Notes: generated by a model not told the origin, from the sequence alone. Counted from the stretch's first letter, positions 38,829 through 50,833 are shown. The stretch is 64,000 nt of DNA from Betaproteobacteria bacterium MOLA814 (GCA_000496475.1 AYMW01000002.1:558001-622000); one strand, 5' to 3'. Program-made: numbers and translations.

Positions 38829-39134
38829 TTAACGCCGCCACAAATACTGGTAAACGAATCCGGGAAAGGCAAGCGTCATGAACAAAAAAGCCGTTAAAGC
38901 GTAAAACTCCCAGCTTTGCGAGGCATTTTGACCAAGGTTGTATTCCAAACCCATGCCGATAGAGCCAACCACCACATACATCACAACCAACTCAAGCAAA
39001 CGCCACTGCAAACCTTTGCGGCTTGTAGCGTCACGCTTTGGTAGCAACGCCAACCAGCGGTTGTTGAGAAAGGGGACATTTGCAAGCACAGCGGCTACGG
39101 CAATGATCAGCCAGACAGAATTGGTGTTATCCAT
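38829..39134 (-). CDS. DUF2818 small membrane protein
   Basis: 101 residues with three hydrophobic segments: LIIAVAAVLANVPF, LLELVVMYVVVG and YALTAFLFMTLAFPGFVYQY. Betaproteobacterial family found right after nuoN, here 18 bases downstream. Possibly an accessory of complex I. Function unknown. Confidence 0.87.
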   Translation of the reverse strand: MDNTNSVWLIIAVAAVLANVPFLNNRWLALLPKRDATSRKGLQWRLLELVVMYVVVGSIGMGLEYNLGQNASQSWEFYALTAFLFMTLAFPGFVYQYLWRR

Positions 39135-39152
39135 AACGTGTAGAGGCTGTCT

Positions 39153-40649
39153 TTAGACCAGAAGTTCCACAATGGCGTGGGTACAAATAGCCATCAAACC
39201 ACTGGGCAAAATACCCAAGGCCAACAAACTCAAGCCATTGAGAGAGAGCACAAAGCGGGCATCAGCGTTGATCTCAATGGTGTCTTGCACTTCAGGGACA
39301 TCAAAGTACATGAGTTTGACAATGCGTAGGTAGTAAAACGCACCGACCAGTGACATAACCACGGCAAAGACGGCGAGATAAATGTATATTTCTTGACTAG
39401 ATGCCATCAAGGCTTGCAATACCGACAACTTGGCGTAAAAGCCCACCAAAGGGGGCACACCGGCCAGCGAAAACATAGCAGCAGCCAACACACCTGCCAT
39501 CACAGGGTTGCGCTGGTTCAAACCGGCCAAATCAGACAGCTTGTTGGCTTCCAGCTTGCTGCTGGACAACAACAGCAACACACCGAAGGTAGCCAATGTG
39601 GTGAGCACATAAGTCACTATGTAGAACATGGTGGCGCTGTACGCGTTGGCTGTGTTGGCTGTGCTGGCGACGTTATCGGTGAAGCTCACACCAGCCACCA
39701 AGCCCAGCAATACAAAACCCATTTGCGCGATAGTCGAAAACGCCAACATACGTTTGATATTGGTTTGCGCAATGGCTGCCAAGTTGCCCACCAGCAAGGA
39801 GGCAATGGCCATCACCGCCAGCATTTGCTGCCAGTCAAACGCCAAAGGCAACATACCCTCCACCAGCAAGCGCATGATGATTGCAAAGGCAGCCAGCTTG
39901 GGCGCACCAGCTATCATCAATGTTACGGCCGTTGGCGCGCCGTCATACACATCGGGCACCCACATATGGAAAGGAGCCGCACCCAATTTAAAGGCCAAGC
40001 CCGCTACAACAAATACAGCACCCAACGCCAAGACGCGGTGGTCGAGCAGGCCCGTCGTGAGTGCTGCAGACACTTCGCCCACGTCTAGCGAGCCTGTCGC
40101 GCCGTACAACATTGACAGGCCATACAACATGAACCCACTGGCCATCGCGCCCAACACAAAGTACTTCATCGCCGCTTCAGATGCATTCGCGTCGTCACGG
40201 CGCAAGGCTACCAATGCGTAGCTGGACAGGGTTAGCAACTCCAAACCCATGTAAATGACCAGGAAGTTGTGACCGCTGATCATGATGTACATGCCCAGCA
40301 AAGCAAACAGCGACAAGCTGAACAGCTCACCACCACGCAGCATGGTGCGATCAAAGGCATATTGCCGCCCGTATATCAGCGTCACCATGACAGCCAGCGA
40401 GGCAAAAGCGCGCAGCCAGTTGGACATAGGGTCAGACACCACCATGCCGCCAAAGGCCACAATGGTTTGTCCATTTGCGGCATACATCACATTGAGCAAC
40501 GTCAGCGCTGCCAAGGTCAACATGGTGGCGATATAAGTGGATGTGCGTTGTTCGCCTTTGACGTTGAGGTCAGCCAACGCAATAACGCAGGTCATGACCA
40601 ATAGGAAAATTTCAGGGTAAGCAGCGACCCAGCTGAGTTTGTCGATCAT
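39153..40649 (-). CDS. nuoN: NADH-quinone oxidoreductase subunit N
   Basis: Antiporter-like membrane subunit of complex I, 498 residues with about 14 helices. Seen: the proton-antiporter core LLTLSSYALVALRRDDANASEAAMKYFVLGA, KLGAAPFHMWVPDVYDGAP with the conserved Lys and TIAQMGFVLLG. Last gene of nuoA-N. Confidence 0.95.
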   Translation of the reverse strand: MIDKLSWVAAYPEIFLLVMTCVIALADLNVKGEQRTSTYIATMLTLAALTLLNVMYAANGQTIVAFGGMVVSDPMSNWLRAFASLAVMVTLIYGRQYAFDRTMLRGGELFSLSLFALLGMYIMISGHNFLVIYMGLELLTLSSYALVALRRDDANASEAAMKYFVLGAMASGFMLYGLSMLYGATGSLDVGEVSAALTTGLLDHRVLALGAVFVVAGLAFKLGAAPFHMWVPDVYDGAPTAVTLMIAGAPKLAAFAIIMRLLVEGMLPLAFDWQQMLAVMAIASLLVGNLAAIAQTNIKRMLAFSTIAQMGFVLLGLVAGVSFTDNVASTANTANAYSATMFYIVTYVLTTLATFGVLLLLSSSKLEANKLSDLAGLNQRNPVMAGVLAAAMFSLAGVPPLVGFYAKLSVLQALMASSQEIYIYLAVFAVVMSLVGAFYYLRIVKLMYFDVPEVQDTIEINADARFVLSLNGLSLLALGILPSGLMAICTHAIVELLV

Positions 40650-40665
40650 GTCGTAGCTCGTGTAT

Positions 40666-42141
40666 TTAAATCAATTTGGTCTGGGCCACATGCTGCAGCA
40701 ACAACTCAACGGAAGGGTTGATGACATCAGTCATAGGCTTGGGATAAACGCCCATGGCCAATACGGCCACGGCCAATAGGGCCAGCATGACGAATTCACG
40801 TGTATTGATATCGGTGAGCTTGGCCACGTTGTCATTGGCCACATCACCCAAATACACACGTTTAACCATCCACAAGGTGTATGCCGCACCAAATATCAAA
40901 GCACTGGCAGCACCAAAAGCCACCCAGAAATTGAACTGCACCGCCGCCAAAATAACCATCCACTCGCCCACAAAACCGGCTGTACCAGGCAGGCCTGCGT
41001 TGGCCATGGCAAACAACACGGCGAATGCTGCGAACTTGGGCATGGTGTTAGCTACACCACCGTACGAGGCAATTTCACGTGAATGCATGCGGTCATACAA
41101 CACGCCAATGCACAAAAACATAGCGGCAGATACAAAGCCGTGCGCAATCATTTGCACCACTGCGCCCGTCATACCCAAGTCATTAAAGAAAAAGAAACCA
41201 AGGGTCACAAAGCCCATGTGCGCGACAGATGAATACGCTACAAGCTTTTTCATATCGGTTTGGACCATGGCAACCAAACCAACGTACACCACGGCCACCA
41301 AAGACAACGTGATCATCAACCAAGCCCACTCGTGGGCGGCGTCTGGTGCAATGGGCAGGGAGAAACGCAAAAAGCCGTAGGCACCAAGCTTCAGCATGAT
41401 GGCTGCCAACACGGCAGAGCCGCCGGTTGGTGCTTCCACGTGCACATCTGGCAGCCACGTATGCACAGGCCACATAGGAACTTTTACGGCAAAGGCGGCA
41501 AAAAAAGCAAAAAAGACAAGGGTCTGCGCGCTGCTACTCAGAGGCAAGTTGTACCAATCAGCCAAGTAAAAACTACCACCAGACTGGTTGTACAAGTAAA
41601 TAAGCGCCACCAACATCAGCAATGAGCCCAGCAAGGTGTACAAGAAAAACTTGAATGCAGCGTAAATTTTATTTGGACCGCCCCAGCCGCCAATGATCAA
41701 ATACATGGGGATCAGCGTGGCCTCAAAGAATACGTAAAACAGCATGGCATCTAGCGCTAAAAACACGCCAATCATCAACCCGCTCAGCACCATAAAGGCG
41801 GCCATGTACTGGTGCACACGCTGCTCGATGACTTGCCAACCCGCAATCACAACGACCACGTTGATAAATGCTGTCAACACCACCAGCCAGAAAGAGATGC
41901 CGTCAACGCCTAGCAAATAGAACATGTTGTAGCGCTCAATCCAAACACTGCGCTCTACCAACTGAAAGCCTGCTTCGCCACTCACAAAACTACTCATCAT
42001 GGGCACAGTGGCCAACAAACCAGCCAACGACCCGATCAAGGCCACCCACCTCACAGTGGCGGCGTTGCGCTCATTACCAATGAGCAGCAATAAAATACCG
42101 AACGCAATTGGCGTCCAAATCGCAAGGCTTAACGAACCCAT
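40666..42141 (-). CDS. nuoM: NADH-quinone oxidoreductase subunit M
   Basis: 491-residue antiporter-like subunit of complex I. Core features: YVFFEATLIPMYLIIGGWG (Glu of TM5), KVPMWPVHTWLPDVHVEAPTGGSAVLA and SSVAHMGFVTLG. Separated from nuoN and nuoL by 16 bases each. Confidence 0.96.
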   Translation of the reverse strand: MGSLSLAIWTPIAFGILLLLIGNERNAATVRWVALIGSLAGLLATVPMMSSFVSGEAGFQLVERSVWIERYNMFYLLGVDGISFWLVVLTAFINVVVVIAGWQVIEQRVHQYMAAFMVLSGLMIGVFLALDAMLFYVFFEATLIPMYLIIGGWGGPNKIYAAFKFFLYTLLGSLLMLVALIYLYNQSGGSFYLADWYNLPLSSSAQTLVFFAFFAAFAVKVPMWPVHTWLPDVHVEAPTGGSAVLAAIMLKLGAYGFLRFSLPIAPDAAHEWAWLMITLSLVAVVYVGLVAMVQTDMKKLVAYSSVAHMGFVTLGFFFFNDLGMTGAVVQMIAHGFVSAAMFLCIGVLYDRMHSREIASYGGVANTMPKFAAFAVLFAMANAGLPGTAGFVGEWMVILAAVQFNFWVAFGAASALIFGAAYTLWMVKRVYLGDVANDNVAKLTDINTREFVMLALLAVAVLAMGVYPKPMTDVINPSVELLLQHVAQTKLI

Positions 42142-42157
42142 TTTTTATTCTCCCTTC

Positions 42158-44197
42158 TTACGCCAGCCAAACGAACACAGTCACCATAGCGAACATGCCC
42201 AAAATCATCACAAAAGCATAGTGGTACAAAAAACCACTTTGTGCCCTGCGAACCAGTGACGAAATAAAACCAATCAACTTCCAGCTGGCATTGACCACAC
42301 CACCCTCAATAACACCTTGGTCACCACCCTTCCACAAGCCTGTACCCAAGAGCCTAGCGCCTCGTGCCAACACGTTTTCGTTAAACCAATCCATGTAGTA
42401 CTTGTTCTCCATCACCGTAATGATGGGCGCAAACATCCGGGCAAACGCAGCCGGCACGGCAGGATTAACCATGTACATGTAATAGGCCAGCACCACGCCA
42501 GACAAAGCAAGCCAGAACGGCGCTAATTGCAGGCCGTGAATGGCCATTGCGCCAGCGCCATTAAAGCCTGCTGCCAACTCAACCATCACGGGGTGTTTGA
42601 CCGCATCAACAACAATGGCGTCTGCAAAAAAGTTACCGTACAACAACCCATCAATGGTGAAGTAGCCCACCAACACAGAAGGGATGGCCAACAAGATAAG
42701 GGGCACAGTTACGACCCAAGAGGACTCATGCGGCTTGTCGGTGTGGCCATGAGCATGATCGCCATGACTTTGGTCGTGGTCATGGGCGTGGTCGCCATGA
42801 TGTGCATCAGGATTTTGGTCGTAGCGCTCTTTACCGTGGAAGACCAAAAAATACAAACGGAATGAGTACAGAGCTGTAACAAACACACCAGCCAACACCG
42901 CAATGTTGGCAAACCCTGCCGCAGGCAAGCTGCTGGCGTGTACCGCCTCAATGATGGAGTCTTTGGAATAGAAACCAGAAAAGAACGGCGTACCGATTAG
43001 TGCCAACGAGCCCAACAAAAAGGTGATCCAAGTGATGGGCATGTACTTGCGCACACCGCCCATCCAACGGATATCTTGGTTGTGGTGCAGCCCCATGATC
43101 ACTGACCCTGCCGCCAAGAACAACAACGCTTTAAAGAAAGCATGCGTCATCAGGTGAAAAACTGCCACTGAGTATGCAGACGCACCCAAGGCCACGGTCA
43201 TATACCCTAACTGTGACAAGGTGGAGTAAGCCACCACGCGCTTGATATCGTTTTGAATCAGGCCCAGCAGGCCCATAAACAGCGCTGTGATTGAACCAAT
43301 CACCATAATGAAGTTCAGGGCCGTCTCTGACAGCTCGTACAGTGGCGACATGCGCGCCACCATAAAAATACCAGCCGTCACCATTGTGGCGGCGTGAATC
43401 AGCGCAGAAATAGGTGTGGGGCCTTCCATTGAGTCTGGCAGCCACACATGCAATGGGAATTGGGCGGACTTGCCCATGGCGCCCACAAACAAACAAATAC
43501 CGATCACGGACAACAACAACCAGTCGCTGCCTGGCAGGGTTTGACCGACAAGCGTGTCTGCGATGGCGAAAATTTCTGTGTAGTTCAATGTACCTGTGTA
43601 GGCCACAATGAGACCAATACCTAGAATAAAACCAAAGTCGCCAACACGGTTCACCAAAAAGGCCTTCATATTGGCGACCGTAGCCGTTGGGCGTTTAAAC
43701 CAAAAGCCAATCAGCAAGTAGGACACCAAGCCGACGGCTTCCCAGCCAAAGAACAGCTGCAGCAGGTTGTTGCTCATCACAAGCATCAGCATTGCAAATG
43801 TAAACAAGGAAATGTAGGCGAAGAAACGGTTATAGCCTTCGTCTTCGGCCATATAGCCCACTGTGTACAAGTGAACCATCAGTGAGACGAACGTCACCAC
43901 CACCATCATCATGGCCGTCAGGCCATCGACCATGAAGCCCACCTCCATGCGCAAACTGCCTATGACCATCCACTCGTAAATGGTGTCGTTGAAGCGCGCA
44001 CCTGCCATCACATCAGACAAGGTCATAACTGACAGAACAAACGCCACCAACACACCTAAAATCGTCACGGTGTGACTGGTGTTTCGGCCAATCAGGTTGC
44101 CGCCCAATTTGGTACCACATATTCCAGCCAATAATGCGCCGAATAAAGGCGCCAACGGCACGGCCAGCAACTGGCCAGCAGACAAAATATTACTCAT
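42158..44197 (-). CDS. nuoL: NADH-quinone oxidoreductase subunit L with His-rich loop
   Basis: 679 residues, the distal antiporter-like subunit with a lateral helix at the C-terminus. Core: LFFGWEAVGLVSYLLIGFW, KSAQFPLHVWLPDSMEGPTPISALIHAATMV and YSTLSQLGYMTVALG. Odd feature: a loop at about residues 461-492 holding ten or more His with Asp. It lies after LVFHGKERYDQNPDA, between two late helices, and could bind metal. Confidence 0.96.
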   Translation of the reverse strand: MSNILSAGQLLAVPLAPLFGALLAGICGTKLGGNLIGRNTSHTVTILGVLVAFVLSVMTLSDVMAGARFNDTIYEWMVIGSLRMEVGFMVDGLTAMMMVVVTFVSLMVHLYTVGYMAEDEGYNRFFAYISLFTFAMLMLVMSNNLLQLFFGWEAVGLVSYLLIGFWFKRPTATVANMKAFLVNRVGDFGFILGIGLIVAYTGTLNYTEIFAIADTLVGQTLPGSDWLLLSVIGICLFVGAMGKSAQFPLHVWLPDSMEGPTPISALIHAATMVTAGIFMVARMSPLYELSETALNFIMVIGSITALFMGLLGLIQNDIKRVVAYSTLSQLGYMTVALGASAYSVAVFHLMTHAFFKALLFLAAGSVIMGLHHNQDIRWMGGVRKYMPITWITFLLGSLALIGTPFFSGFYSKDSIIEAVHASSLPAAGFANIAVLAGVFVTALYSFRLYFLVFHGKERYDQNPDAHHGDHAHDHDQSHGDHAHGHTDKPHESSWVVTVPLILLAIPSVLVGYFTIDGLLYGNFFADAIVVDAVKHPVMVELAAGFNGAGAMAIHGLQLAPFWLALSGVVLAYYMYMVNPAVPAAFARMFAPIITVMENKYYMDWFNENVLARGARLLGTGLWKGGDQGVIEGGVVNASWKLIGFISSLVRRAQSGFLYHYAFVMILGMFAMVTVFVWLA

Positions 44198-44218
44198 GCT
44201 TTGTAGTCTTTTCCTGGC

Positions 44219-44527
44219 TTAGCCCTTGAGGGCGTTCAGCTCTTGCACATTGATGGTGGACTTGTTGCGGAACAAGAGCACCAAAATGGCCAGGCCAATG
44301 GCCGATTCGGCCGCAGCCACAGTAAGAATGAAAAATACGAAAACTTGCCCGTGCATGTCATTCAAGAAGTATGAAAAAGCCACAAAGTTGGTATTCACTG
44401 CAAGCAGCATCAACTCAATGGCCATCAGCAGAACAATCAAATTTTTGCGGTTCAAAAATATGCCGATGATGGACAAGGCAAACAATGCCGCGCCCAAGGT
44501 CAAAAAGTGGCCTAGTGTCACGCTCAT
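44219..44527 (-). CDS. nuoK: NADH-quinone oxidoreductase subunit K
   Basis: 102 residues, three helices. The conserved membrane Glu is in [16 protein letters not shown], and a second Glu in [13 protein letters not shown]; both belong to the proton channel. ATG overlaps the end of nuoJ by four bases. Confidence 0.96.
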   Translation of the reverse strand: MSVTLGHFLTLGAALFALSIIGIFLNRKNLIVLLMAIELMLLAVNTNFVAFSYFLNDMHGQVFVFFILTVAAAESAIGLAILVLLFRNKSTINVQELNALKG

Positions 44528-45162
44528 TTGGTTTGCCCCTCATCAGCTGCTGGCAAGTCTGGCACTGTTACAACCGGTACCACTGCATCCATTTTTATAA
44601 TCCGCAAACGGTCTCGCTTGCGCACTTTGACTTGTTCAGATGAGACCGTATTGCGGGTGTCTTTACGCTCGCGCAGCGTCAACGCAATGGCCGCAATAAT
44701 GGCCACCAACAGCAACACAGCGGCCGCCTCTAACGGGTACAAGTATTCGGTGTATAGCAAAGTGCCCAACGCATGCGTGTTGGATATCCCTTCGTCAAAC
44801 ACAGGTTGTGGCACACCCGCAAAGCCATCGTTCACAACCGCGGCAATCTCTGCGGCCATCAATGCGCCCACACCTGCGGCCAACGGCAAATTGCGCCAAA
44901 AGCCTTTGCGAATGCCTTCAACGTTGATATCCAGCATCATCACAACGAACAAAAACAACACCATCACCGCGCCTAGATACACCAGCACCAATGTGATCGC
45001 TAGAAACTCGGCACGCAACAACATCCAAACCATAGAGGCTTGAAAAAAGGAAAGCATCAAAAACAAAGTGGCATGCACAGTGTTGCGAGCGGTCACCACC
45101 ATAAAGGCGGCGCCCAGCAACACCGCGCTGAACACGTAAAACAAAATTGAGGTTACATCCAT
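44524..45162 (-). CDS. nuoJ: NADH-quinone oxidoreductase subunit J
   Basis: 212-residue, five-helix membrane subunit. Seen: [19 protein letters not shown] and [20 protein letters not shown], containing the pi-bulge helix TM3. The C-terminal 50 residues are polar and charged, ending in the nuoK overlap. Confidence 0.95.
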   Translation of the reverse strand: MDVTSILFYVFSAVLLGAAFMVVTARNTVHATLFLMLSFFQASMVWMLLRAEFLAITLVLVYLGAVMVLFLFVVMMLDINVEGIRKGFWRNLPLAAGVGALMAAEIAAVVNDGFAGVPQPVFDEGISNTHALGTLLYTEYLYPLEAAAVLLLVAIIAAIALTLRERKDTRNTVSSEQVKVRKRDRLRIIKMDAVVPVVTVPDLPAADEGQTK

Positions 45163-45186
45163 GGTGCTTGTCTTTCAGTCGCGCGC

Positions 45187-45711
45187 TTAGCGGTACTTGG
45201 CATCAGCCGCGCGGGCTGCAGTAATGTCTGTCTCGTATTGGTCACCCACGGCCAACAACATGTCTTTGGTGAAATACAAGTCACCACGCTTTTCGCCGTG
45301 GTATTCAAGAATGTGAGTCTCCACAATCGAGTCGACAGGACAGCTTTCTTCACAAAAACCGCAAAAAATACACTTGGTCAAATCGATGTCATATCGGGTG
45401 GTGCGGCGACTACCGTCATCGCGCACTTCTGATTCAATGGTGATGGCCAAGGCTGGGCACACGGCTTCGCACAGCTTGCAAGCAATGCAACGTTCTTCGC
45501 CGTTGTCGTAACGACGTAAAGCGTGCAAGCCACGAAAGCGCGGACTCAGCGGTGTTTTCTCTTCAGGAAATTGCACCGTGACTTTGCCACGGAACATGTA
45601 TTTGCCTGTGAGCGCCATGCCCTTTAACAACTCGAGCAGCATGAAGCTGGACAGGAAGTCGCGCAAGGAAAAAGCTGACGGCTTGTGTTGTGATGCAACT
45701 GCAGTTGACAT
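45187..45711 (-). CDS. nuoI: NADH-quinone oxidoreductase subunit I
   Basis: 174-residue peripheral subunit with two [4Fe-4S] clusters (N6a/N6b): [13 protein letters not shown] and [16 protein letters not shown]. Carries electrons from the NuoG clusters toward NuoB. N-terminal extension of about 20 residues before the LRDFLSSF helix. Confidence 0.96.
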   Translation of the reverse strand: MSTAVASQHKPSAFSLRDFLSSFMLLELLKGMALTGKYMFRGKVTVQFPEEKTPLSPRFRGLHALRRYDNGEERCIACKLCEAVCPALAITIESEVRDDGSRRTTRYDIDLTKCIFCGFCEESCPVDSIVETHILEYHGEKRGDLYFTKDMLLAVGDQYETDITAARAADAKYR

Positions 45712-45727
45712 GTCTAGTTCGCTTTTT

Positions 45728-46804
45728 TCATTTCCAAATATTCCACGGCGATATCAACCAGCCGCCCACCACCACCAACCAAATCAAGGTCACTGGAATG
45801 AAGATCTTCCAACCCAAACGCATGATCTGGTCATAGCGAAAACGTGGGAAAGTTGCGCGCAGCCAAATAAACAGCGACACCACAAAGAACGTCTTAACCG
45901 CCAGCCAAATCCAGCCGGGAATAAAACTCAAGATCTCAAGCGGCGGCAACCAGCCGCCTAAGAACAAGTGAACGGTCAGAATGGACACCAGCCACATGGC
46001 CGCATACTCGGCCAAAAAGAAGATGGCAAAACCCATGCCTGAGTACTCGACCATGTGGCCAGCCACAATTTCGGCCTCGCCCTCGACCACGTCGAATGGA
46101 TGGCGGTTTGTTTCGGCCACACCAGAAATCACAAACACAACAAAAATAGGCAACAACGGCAGCCAGTTCCAAGATAGAAAGTTCAGTCCTATGTCCACAG
46201 CCATGCCTTTGCCCTGAACAGCGATGATCTCGCTCAAGTTCAAGCTGCCCGACACCATGATCACCACCACCAAGCAAAAACCCATGGCAATTTCGTAACT
46301 CACCATTTGAGCCGATGCGCGCAGTGCGCCCAAGAAGGCGTACTTGGAGTTGGACGCCCAGCCAGCGATGATCACACCGTAAACCTCAATAGAAGTAATG
46401 GCCATGATCAGCAACACGGCCGCATTGACATCGGCAATCACCAAGTCGGGACCAAAGGGGATGGCCACCCAAGCGGCAAGGGCTGGCATGATGGCCATGA
46501 CAGGACCCAAACGGAACAAACCTAAGCTGGCGGCGCTGGGATTGATCAATTCTTTGGTGAGCAACTTAATTGCATCTGCTATTGGCTGCAGCAAACCCAT
46601 GGGGCCAACACGGTTAGGCCCATGGCGCACTTGCATCCAACCCAATAGCTTGCGCTCCCACAATGTGAGATAAGCCACAGCACCCATTAACGGTGCGAGC
46701 ACAGCTACGATTTTGACCATGCCCCACACTACTGGCCATGCATAAGTCGCCCACCAACTCGCCGCAACCAGGCCAAGACCTGCGGTGTACATGGCTTCAA
46801 TCAT
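45728..46804 (-). CDS. nuoH: NADH-quinone oxidoreductase subunit H
   Basis: 358-residue, eight-helix membrane subunit that forms the quinone chamber with NuoB and NuoD. Seen: [43 protein letters not shown] and [12 protein letters not shown] overlaps the nuoG stop by four bases. Confidence 0.96.
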   Translation of the reverse strand: MIEAMYTAGLGLVAASWWATYAWPVVWGMVKIVAVLAPLMGAVAYLTLWERKLLGWMQVRHGPNRVGPMGLLQPIADAIKLLTKELINPSAASLGLFRLGPVMAIMPALAAWVAIPFGPDLVIADVNAAVLLIMAITSIEVYGVIIAGWASNSKYAFLGALRASAQMVSYEIAMGFCLVVVIMVSGSLNLSEIIAVQGKGMAVDIGLNFLSWNWLPLLPIFVVFVISGVAETNRHPFDVVEGEAEIVAGHMVEYSGMGFAIFFLAEYAAMWLVSILTVHLFLGGWLPPLEILSFIPGWIWLAVKTFFVVSLFIWLRATFPRFRYDQIMRLGWKIFIPVTLIWLVVVGGWLISPWNIWK

Positions 46805-48903
46805 GCAAACATCTCCTGTTTGGCATCCACTGTGTGCTGCAAGGCTGCAGCGCGACGCACCACGCCATCCAGTTCGTAAATACCAGCGACCACGGGGGTC
46901 CTCGCCTCAAACGTGGTGTTCAAAGCAGCCTTGGTGGCGTTGCTCAAGTGCCTAGCGTCAACCAAACCTGGCGCCATACCCGTTGAAGCCAACACCTCTT
47001 GCGAGGTTTCAAACTGCACACCCGGCACCTCCAACATGTTGCACAGCACACGCAACAGCTTCCATGCAGGACGGGTCTCACCCAAGGGCTTCACCACAGC
47101 GTGGAAACTTTGCAACAGGCCTTCGGCATTGACAAAGCTGCCTGAGGTTTCGGTAAATGGAGCGATGGGCAGCATCACATCGGCCACGTCCATGTTCGCC
47201 TTAAATGGACTCATGGACACCACCATACCAGCGCTGTCTAACGTGGCTGGCGATGTATCTCTGCCTGGCTCAACATTCAACAACAACAACGCTTTTGTCT
47301 TACCAGCCAACATATCACCGGCGTGCATGCCACCCGTTTTGGGCTGTGCGCCGACCAACTGCGCGCCAACAGTGTTGCCCGCCTCAGTCAAATAACCTAC
47401 GCTTGCACCTGTTTGCGCTGCGATCCAGTTGGCAATGGCCAACAAGCTTGAGGCATTGGCGTGGTGTGCTGCGGCATTGCCCAGCAACATGGCACTGCCC
47501 TCACCTAGGCTGGCTGCAATGGCTTTGGCCGCGGCATCTGCTGTGCCTGAAACCGGCGGTGCAAGACCCTTATCGGCGGCCACGGCGGCGGCAACATTGG
47601 CCAACAACTGGCCCCATTGCTGAGCCTCGCCGGACAAAAAGTTGCGAACAGGCATTGCCCAATCTGAACCGCCTTTAAACTCGCGAGCAGAAGCGATGAC
47701 GTCGACCTTGCATCCACTGCGTGCTGCTTGGCGTATACGCTGCGCAAACAGCGGGTGGTCTTTGCGCAAACGGCTGCCAATCACCAGCGCTTGCTTCAAG
47801 GTGCTGAGTGAGGCAACAGACCTGCCCAAGTGACGCACACCTTCAAACTCGTTGAACTCCGCATTGCGCAAGCGGTAATCGATGTTGTCGCTTCCGAAGC
47901 CACGCATCAGAGTGCCTGCCAACGACAGCTCTTCAACCGTGGCATGCGGGCTGACCAGAAAGCCCACCGCATTGGCACCAAACTCAGACTTGATGTATCT
48001 GAGGCCGTTGGCCACATACTCCAACGCAGCCGTCCAATCAACTTCCATCCACACGCCGTCTTGCTTGATCATGGGCGAGGTCAAGCGCTCGTCGCTGTTC
48101 AACGCTTCGTAAGAAAAGCGGTCGCGGTCAGAGATCCAGCATTCGTTAACCGCGTCGTTTTCAAACGGCACCACGCGCATAGCTTTGTTGTTTTTAACTT
48201 GCACGATGAGGTTGGTGCCTGTGCTGTCGTGGGGGCTAACCGACTTGCGTCGCGATAGTTCCCAGGTCCGCGCGCTGTAACGGAATGGCTTGCTGGTGAG
48301 CGCGCCAACCGGACATATATCAATCATGTTGCCTGACAACTCGGAATCAATCGTCTCGCCCAAGAAAACTTCAATCTCAGCGTGCTCACCTCTGTGAGAC
48401 ATACCCAACTCCATGTCACCAGCAATTTCGTCACCGAAACGCACGCAACGTGTGCAATGTATGCATCTGCTCATTTCTTCCATCGCAACAAGTGGACCTA
48501 CGTCTTTGTTGGACACAACTCGCTTGTCTTCTTCGTAGTGAGATTGACTGCTGCCGTAGCCAACGGCCAGGTCTTGCAACTGACATTCACCGCCTTGGTC
48601 ACAAATAGGACAGTCAAGTGGGTGGTTGATGAGTAAAAACTCCATCACAGATTGCTGGGCCTGAATCGCCTTGTCGCTCTTGGTGCGCACAACCATGCCT
48701 TGCGACACCGGTGTGGCACACGCAGGCATAGGCTTTGGTGCTTTTTCTATGTCAACCAAACACATGCGGCAATTGGCCGCAATCGACAATTTCTTGTGGT
48801 AGCAAAAGTGTGGGATATAGGTGCCAGCTTTTTCAGCAGCATGCATGACCATGCTGCCAGCTGGTACTTCTACCTTGTTGCCGTCTAATTCGATTTCAAC
48901 CAT
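46801..48903 (-). CDS. nuoG: NADH-quinone oxidoreductase subunit G
   Basis: 700-residue subunit. N-terminal [2Fe-2S] ([21 protein letters not shown]), His-ligated cluster [18 protein letters not shown] and a ferredoxin-type part with [16 protein letters not shown]. The large C-terminal domain is molybdopterin-oxidoreductase-like but without catalytic function. Relays electrons from NuoF. Confidence 0.95.
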   Translation of the reverse strand: MVEIELDGNKVEVPAGSMVMHAAEKAGTYIPHFCYHKKLSIAANCRMCLVDIEKAPKPMPACATPVSQGMVVRTKSDKAIQAQQSVMEFLLINHPLDCPICDQGGECQLQDLAVGYGSSQSHYEEDKRVVSNKDVGPLVAMEEMSRCIHCTRCVRFGDEIAGDMELGMSHRGEHAEIEVFLGETIDSELSGNMIDICPVGALTSKPFRYSARTWELSRRKSVSPHDSTGTNLIVQVKNNKAMRVVPFENDAVNECWISDRDRFSYEALNSDERLTSPMIKQDGVWMEVDWTAALEYVANGLRYIKSEFGANAVGFLVSPHATVEELSLAGTLMRGFGSDNIDYRLRNAEFNEFEGVRHLGRSVASLSTLKQALVIGSRLRKDHPLFAQRIRQAARSGCKVDVIASAREFKGGSDWAMPVRNFLSGEAQQWGQLLANVAAAVAADKGLAPPVSGTADAAAKAIAASLGEGSAMLLGNAAAHHANASSLLAIANWIAAQTGASVGYLTEAGNTVGAQLVGAQPKTGGMHAGDMLAGKTKALLLLNVEPGRDTSPATLDSAGMVVSMSPFKANMDVADVMLPIAPFTETSGSFVNAEGLLQSFHAVVKPLGETRPAWKLLRVLCNMLEVPGVQFETSQEVLASTGMAPGLVDARHLSNATKAALNTTFEARTPVVAGIYELDGVVRRAAALQHTVDAKQEMFA

Positions 48904-48944
48904 GTGGTGTTACCTGTTTGACCTGTAGTGCTTGTGCGAGGGGG

Positions 48945-50309
48945 TTATTCACCCGTACCTGGCATGCAAGACTTGTGCGCAATGTGATGCTCAAATTCAT
49001 GGCGGAAGTGCTTGATCATGGCGCGCACAGGCATGGCAGCAGCATCGCCCAATGCACAAATCGTCCGGCCTTGAATGCCATCGGCCACTCGGTTCAATTG
49101 CGCCAAATCACTTTCACGACCCTGGCCGTTTTCAATGCGATCAACCATGCGCCACAACCAACCCGTCCCTTCACGACACGGCGTGCACTGGCCACAACTT
49201 TCATGCATGTAAAAGTAAGACAACCTCAGCAAACTCTTGACCATGCACCGCGTGTCGTCCATCACAATCACAGCGCCTGAGCCCAGCATGGACCCGGCTT
49301 TCGCAATGGAGTCGTAGTCCATATCGGTGGCCATCATGATGTCTGCTGGCAATACCGGCATAGAAGAACCACCGGGAATAACAGCCTTGAGCGTGCGACC
49401 TGGTCGCATACCACCAGCGAGCTCTAGCAACTTGGCAAACGGGGTGCCCAGCGGCACTTCGTAATTACCGGGGCATTGCACATCGCCGCTGACAGAGAAA
49501 ATCTTGGTGCCGCCATTGTTGGGCTTGCCGCACTCGAGGTAGGCAACGCCACCATTGCGGATAATCCAAGGCACCGCAGCAAATGTTTCGGTGTTGTTGA
49601 TGGTGCTGGGCTTGCCATACAAGCCGTAGCTGGCAGGAAATGGCGGCTTGAAGCGTGGCTGGCCTTTTTTGCCCTCCAAGGACTCAAGCAGCGCGGTTTC
49701 TTCACCGCAAATATAGGCCCCAAAACCATGGAAGGCATGCAGCTCAAAGTCAAAACCGGAGCCGAGAATACCCGTACCCAAATAGCCGCCTGCCCGCGCC
49801 TCTTCGATAGCCGTCTCAAAACGCTCGTAGGTCGCAAATATTTCACCATGAATGTAGTTGTAGCCCACAGAGATGCCCATGGCATACGCTGCGATGGCCA
49901 TACCCTCAATCACGATGTGCGGGTTGTACATCATGATGTCGCGGTCTTTGCAGGTACCAGGTTCACCCTCGTCAGAATTACAAACCAAGTACTTTTGACC
50001 CGGGAACTGGCGGGGCATGAAGCTCCACTTCAAGCCCGTGGGAAAACCAGCGCCACCGCGTCCGCGCAATGCGGACTCTTTCATGGTTGCAATGACTTCG
50101 TCTTGCGTCATACCAGCGCCACCGTCTTGGCCCAAAATTTTACGCAATGCAGCGTAACCGCCACGCGACTCGTAGTCTTGTAAACCCCAATTCGCACCGG
50201 TTAAATCGGCCAGAATGTGCGGCGAAATATGTCGACCATGAAAGCACGACTGGTCACCAGTTGCCTTAAAGTCGGCCAATACGCTGGCCAAATCCATTAA
50301 ATTGCTCAT
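48945..50309 (-). CDS. nuoF: NADH-quinone oxidoreductase subunit F
   Basis: 454-residue NADH- and FMN-binding subunit. Seen: [16 protein letters not shown] (NADH site), [40 protein letters not shown] (FMN region) and the [4Fe-4S] motif [12 protein letters not shown]. Entry point of electrons. Overlaps nuoE by four bases. Confidence 0.96.
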   Translation of the reverse strand: MSNLMDLASVLADFKATGDQSCFHGRHISPHILADLTGANWGLQDYESRGGYAALRKILGQDGGAGMTQDEVIATMKESALRGRGGAGFPTGLKWSFMPRQFPGQKYLVCNSDEGEPGTCKDRDIMMYNPHIVIEGMAIAAYAMGISVGYNYIHGEIFATYERFETAIEEARAGGYLGTGILGSGFDFELHAFHGFGAYICGEETALLESLEGKKGQPRFKPPFPASYGLYGKPSTINNTETFAAVPWIIRNGGVAYLECGKPNNGGTKIFSVSGDVQCPGNYEVPLGTPFAKLLELAGGMRPGRTLKAVIPGGSSMPVLPADIMMATDMDYDSIAKAGSMLGSGAVIVMDDTRCMVKSLLRLSYFYMHESCGQCTPCREGTGWLWRMVDRIENGQGRESDLAQLNRVADGIQGRTICALGDAAAMPVRAMIKHFRHEFEHHIAHKSCMPGTGE

Positions 50310-50833
50310 GCTGTAGCTCCTAGTTTGGAGGCGTCATTCAGCGGGTGCTTGGCAGCTTCGGCCTGCAAGGCCGCCACCATCGCATCCATGCGTGCGTTGC
50401 TCATGTTGGAGCACATGGTACGGTCGTTCACCAACATAACCGGGGCATCGGCGCAAGCGCCTAAACACTCGCTTTGCTGCAAAGTGAACAAACCATCAGA
50501 TGTGGTTTGCCCCATTTTGATACCCAGCTTGATTTCCATGTAATGCAGTGCATCTTGGCCGTTGCGCAGTTGGCAAGGCAAATTGGTGCACACGTTCAAC
50601 TTGAAGCGCGCCACTGGCGCTTGGTTGTACATGTTGTAAAACGTGGTGACTTCGTGCACAGCCATAGCCGCCATGCCCAAATAATCGGCAATAGCGGCTT
50701 CAGTCTCGGGCGATACCCAGCCCTGCTCGTCTTGAACGATGGCCAAGCAAGCCATAACGGCTGAGCGCTTTTGATCAACGGGATATTTTGCAACTTCCTT
50801 GTCGAAGCGCATGCGGGTTGAATCCGAAATCAT
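50306..50833 (-). CDS. nuoE: NADH-quinone oxidoreductase subunit E
   Basis: 175 residues, thioredoxin-like fold with a [2Fe-2S] cluster: first Cys pair in [10 protein letters not shown] and second in [15 protein letters not shown]. Partner of NuoF. Overlaps nuoD and nuoF by four bases each. Confidence 0.96.
   Translation of the reverse strand: MISDSTRMRFDKEVAKYPVDQKRSAVMACLAIVQDEQGWVSPETEAAIADYLGMAAMAVHEVTTFYNMYNQAPVARFKLNVCTNLPCQLRNGQDALHYMEIKLGIKMGQTTSDGLFTLQQSECLGACADAPVMLVNDRTMCSNMSNARMDAMVAALQAEAAKHPLNDASKLGATA

Noticed and set aside
39393-40088. 231-codon rightward open frame opposite nuoN
   Set aside because: Gln/His-rich shadow of a membrane-protein gene, a common artefact.
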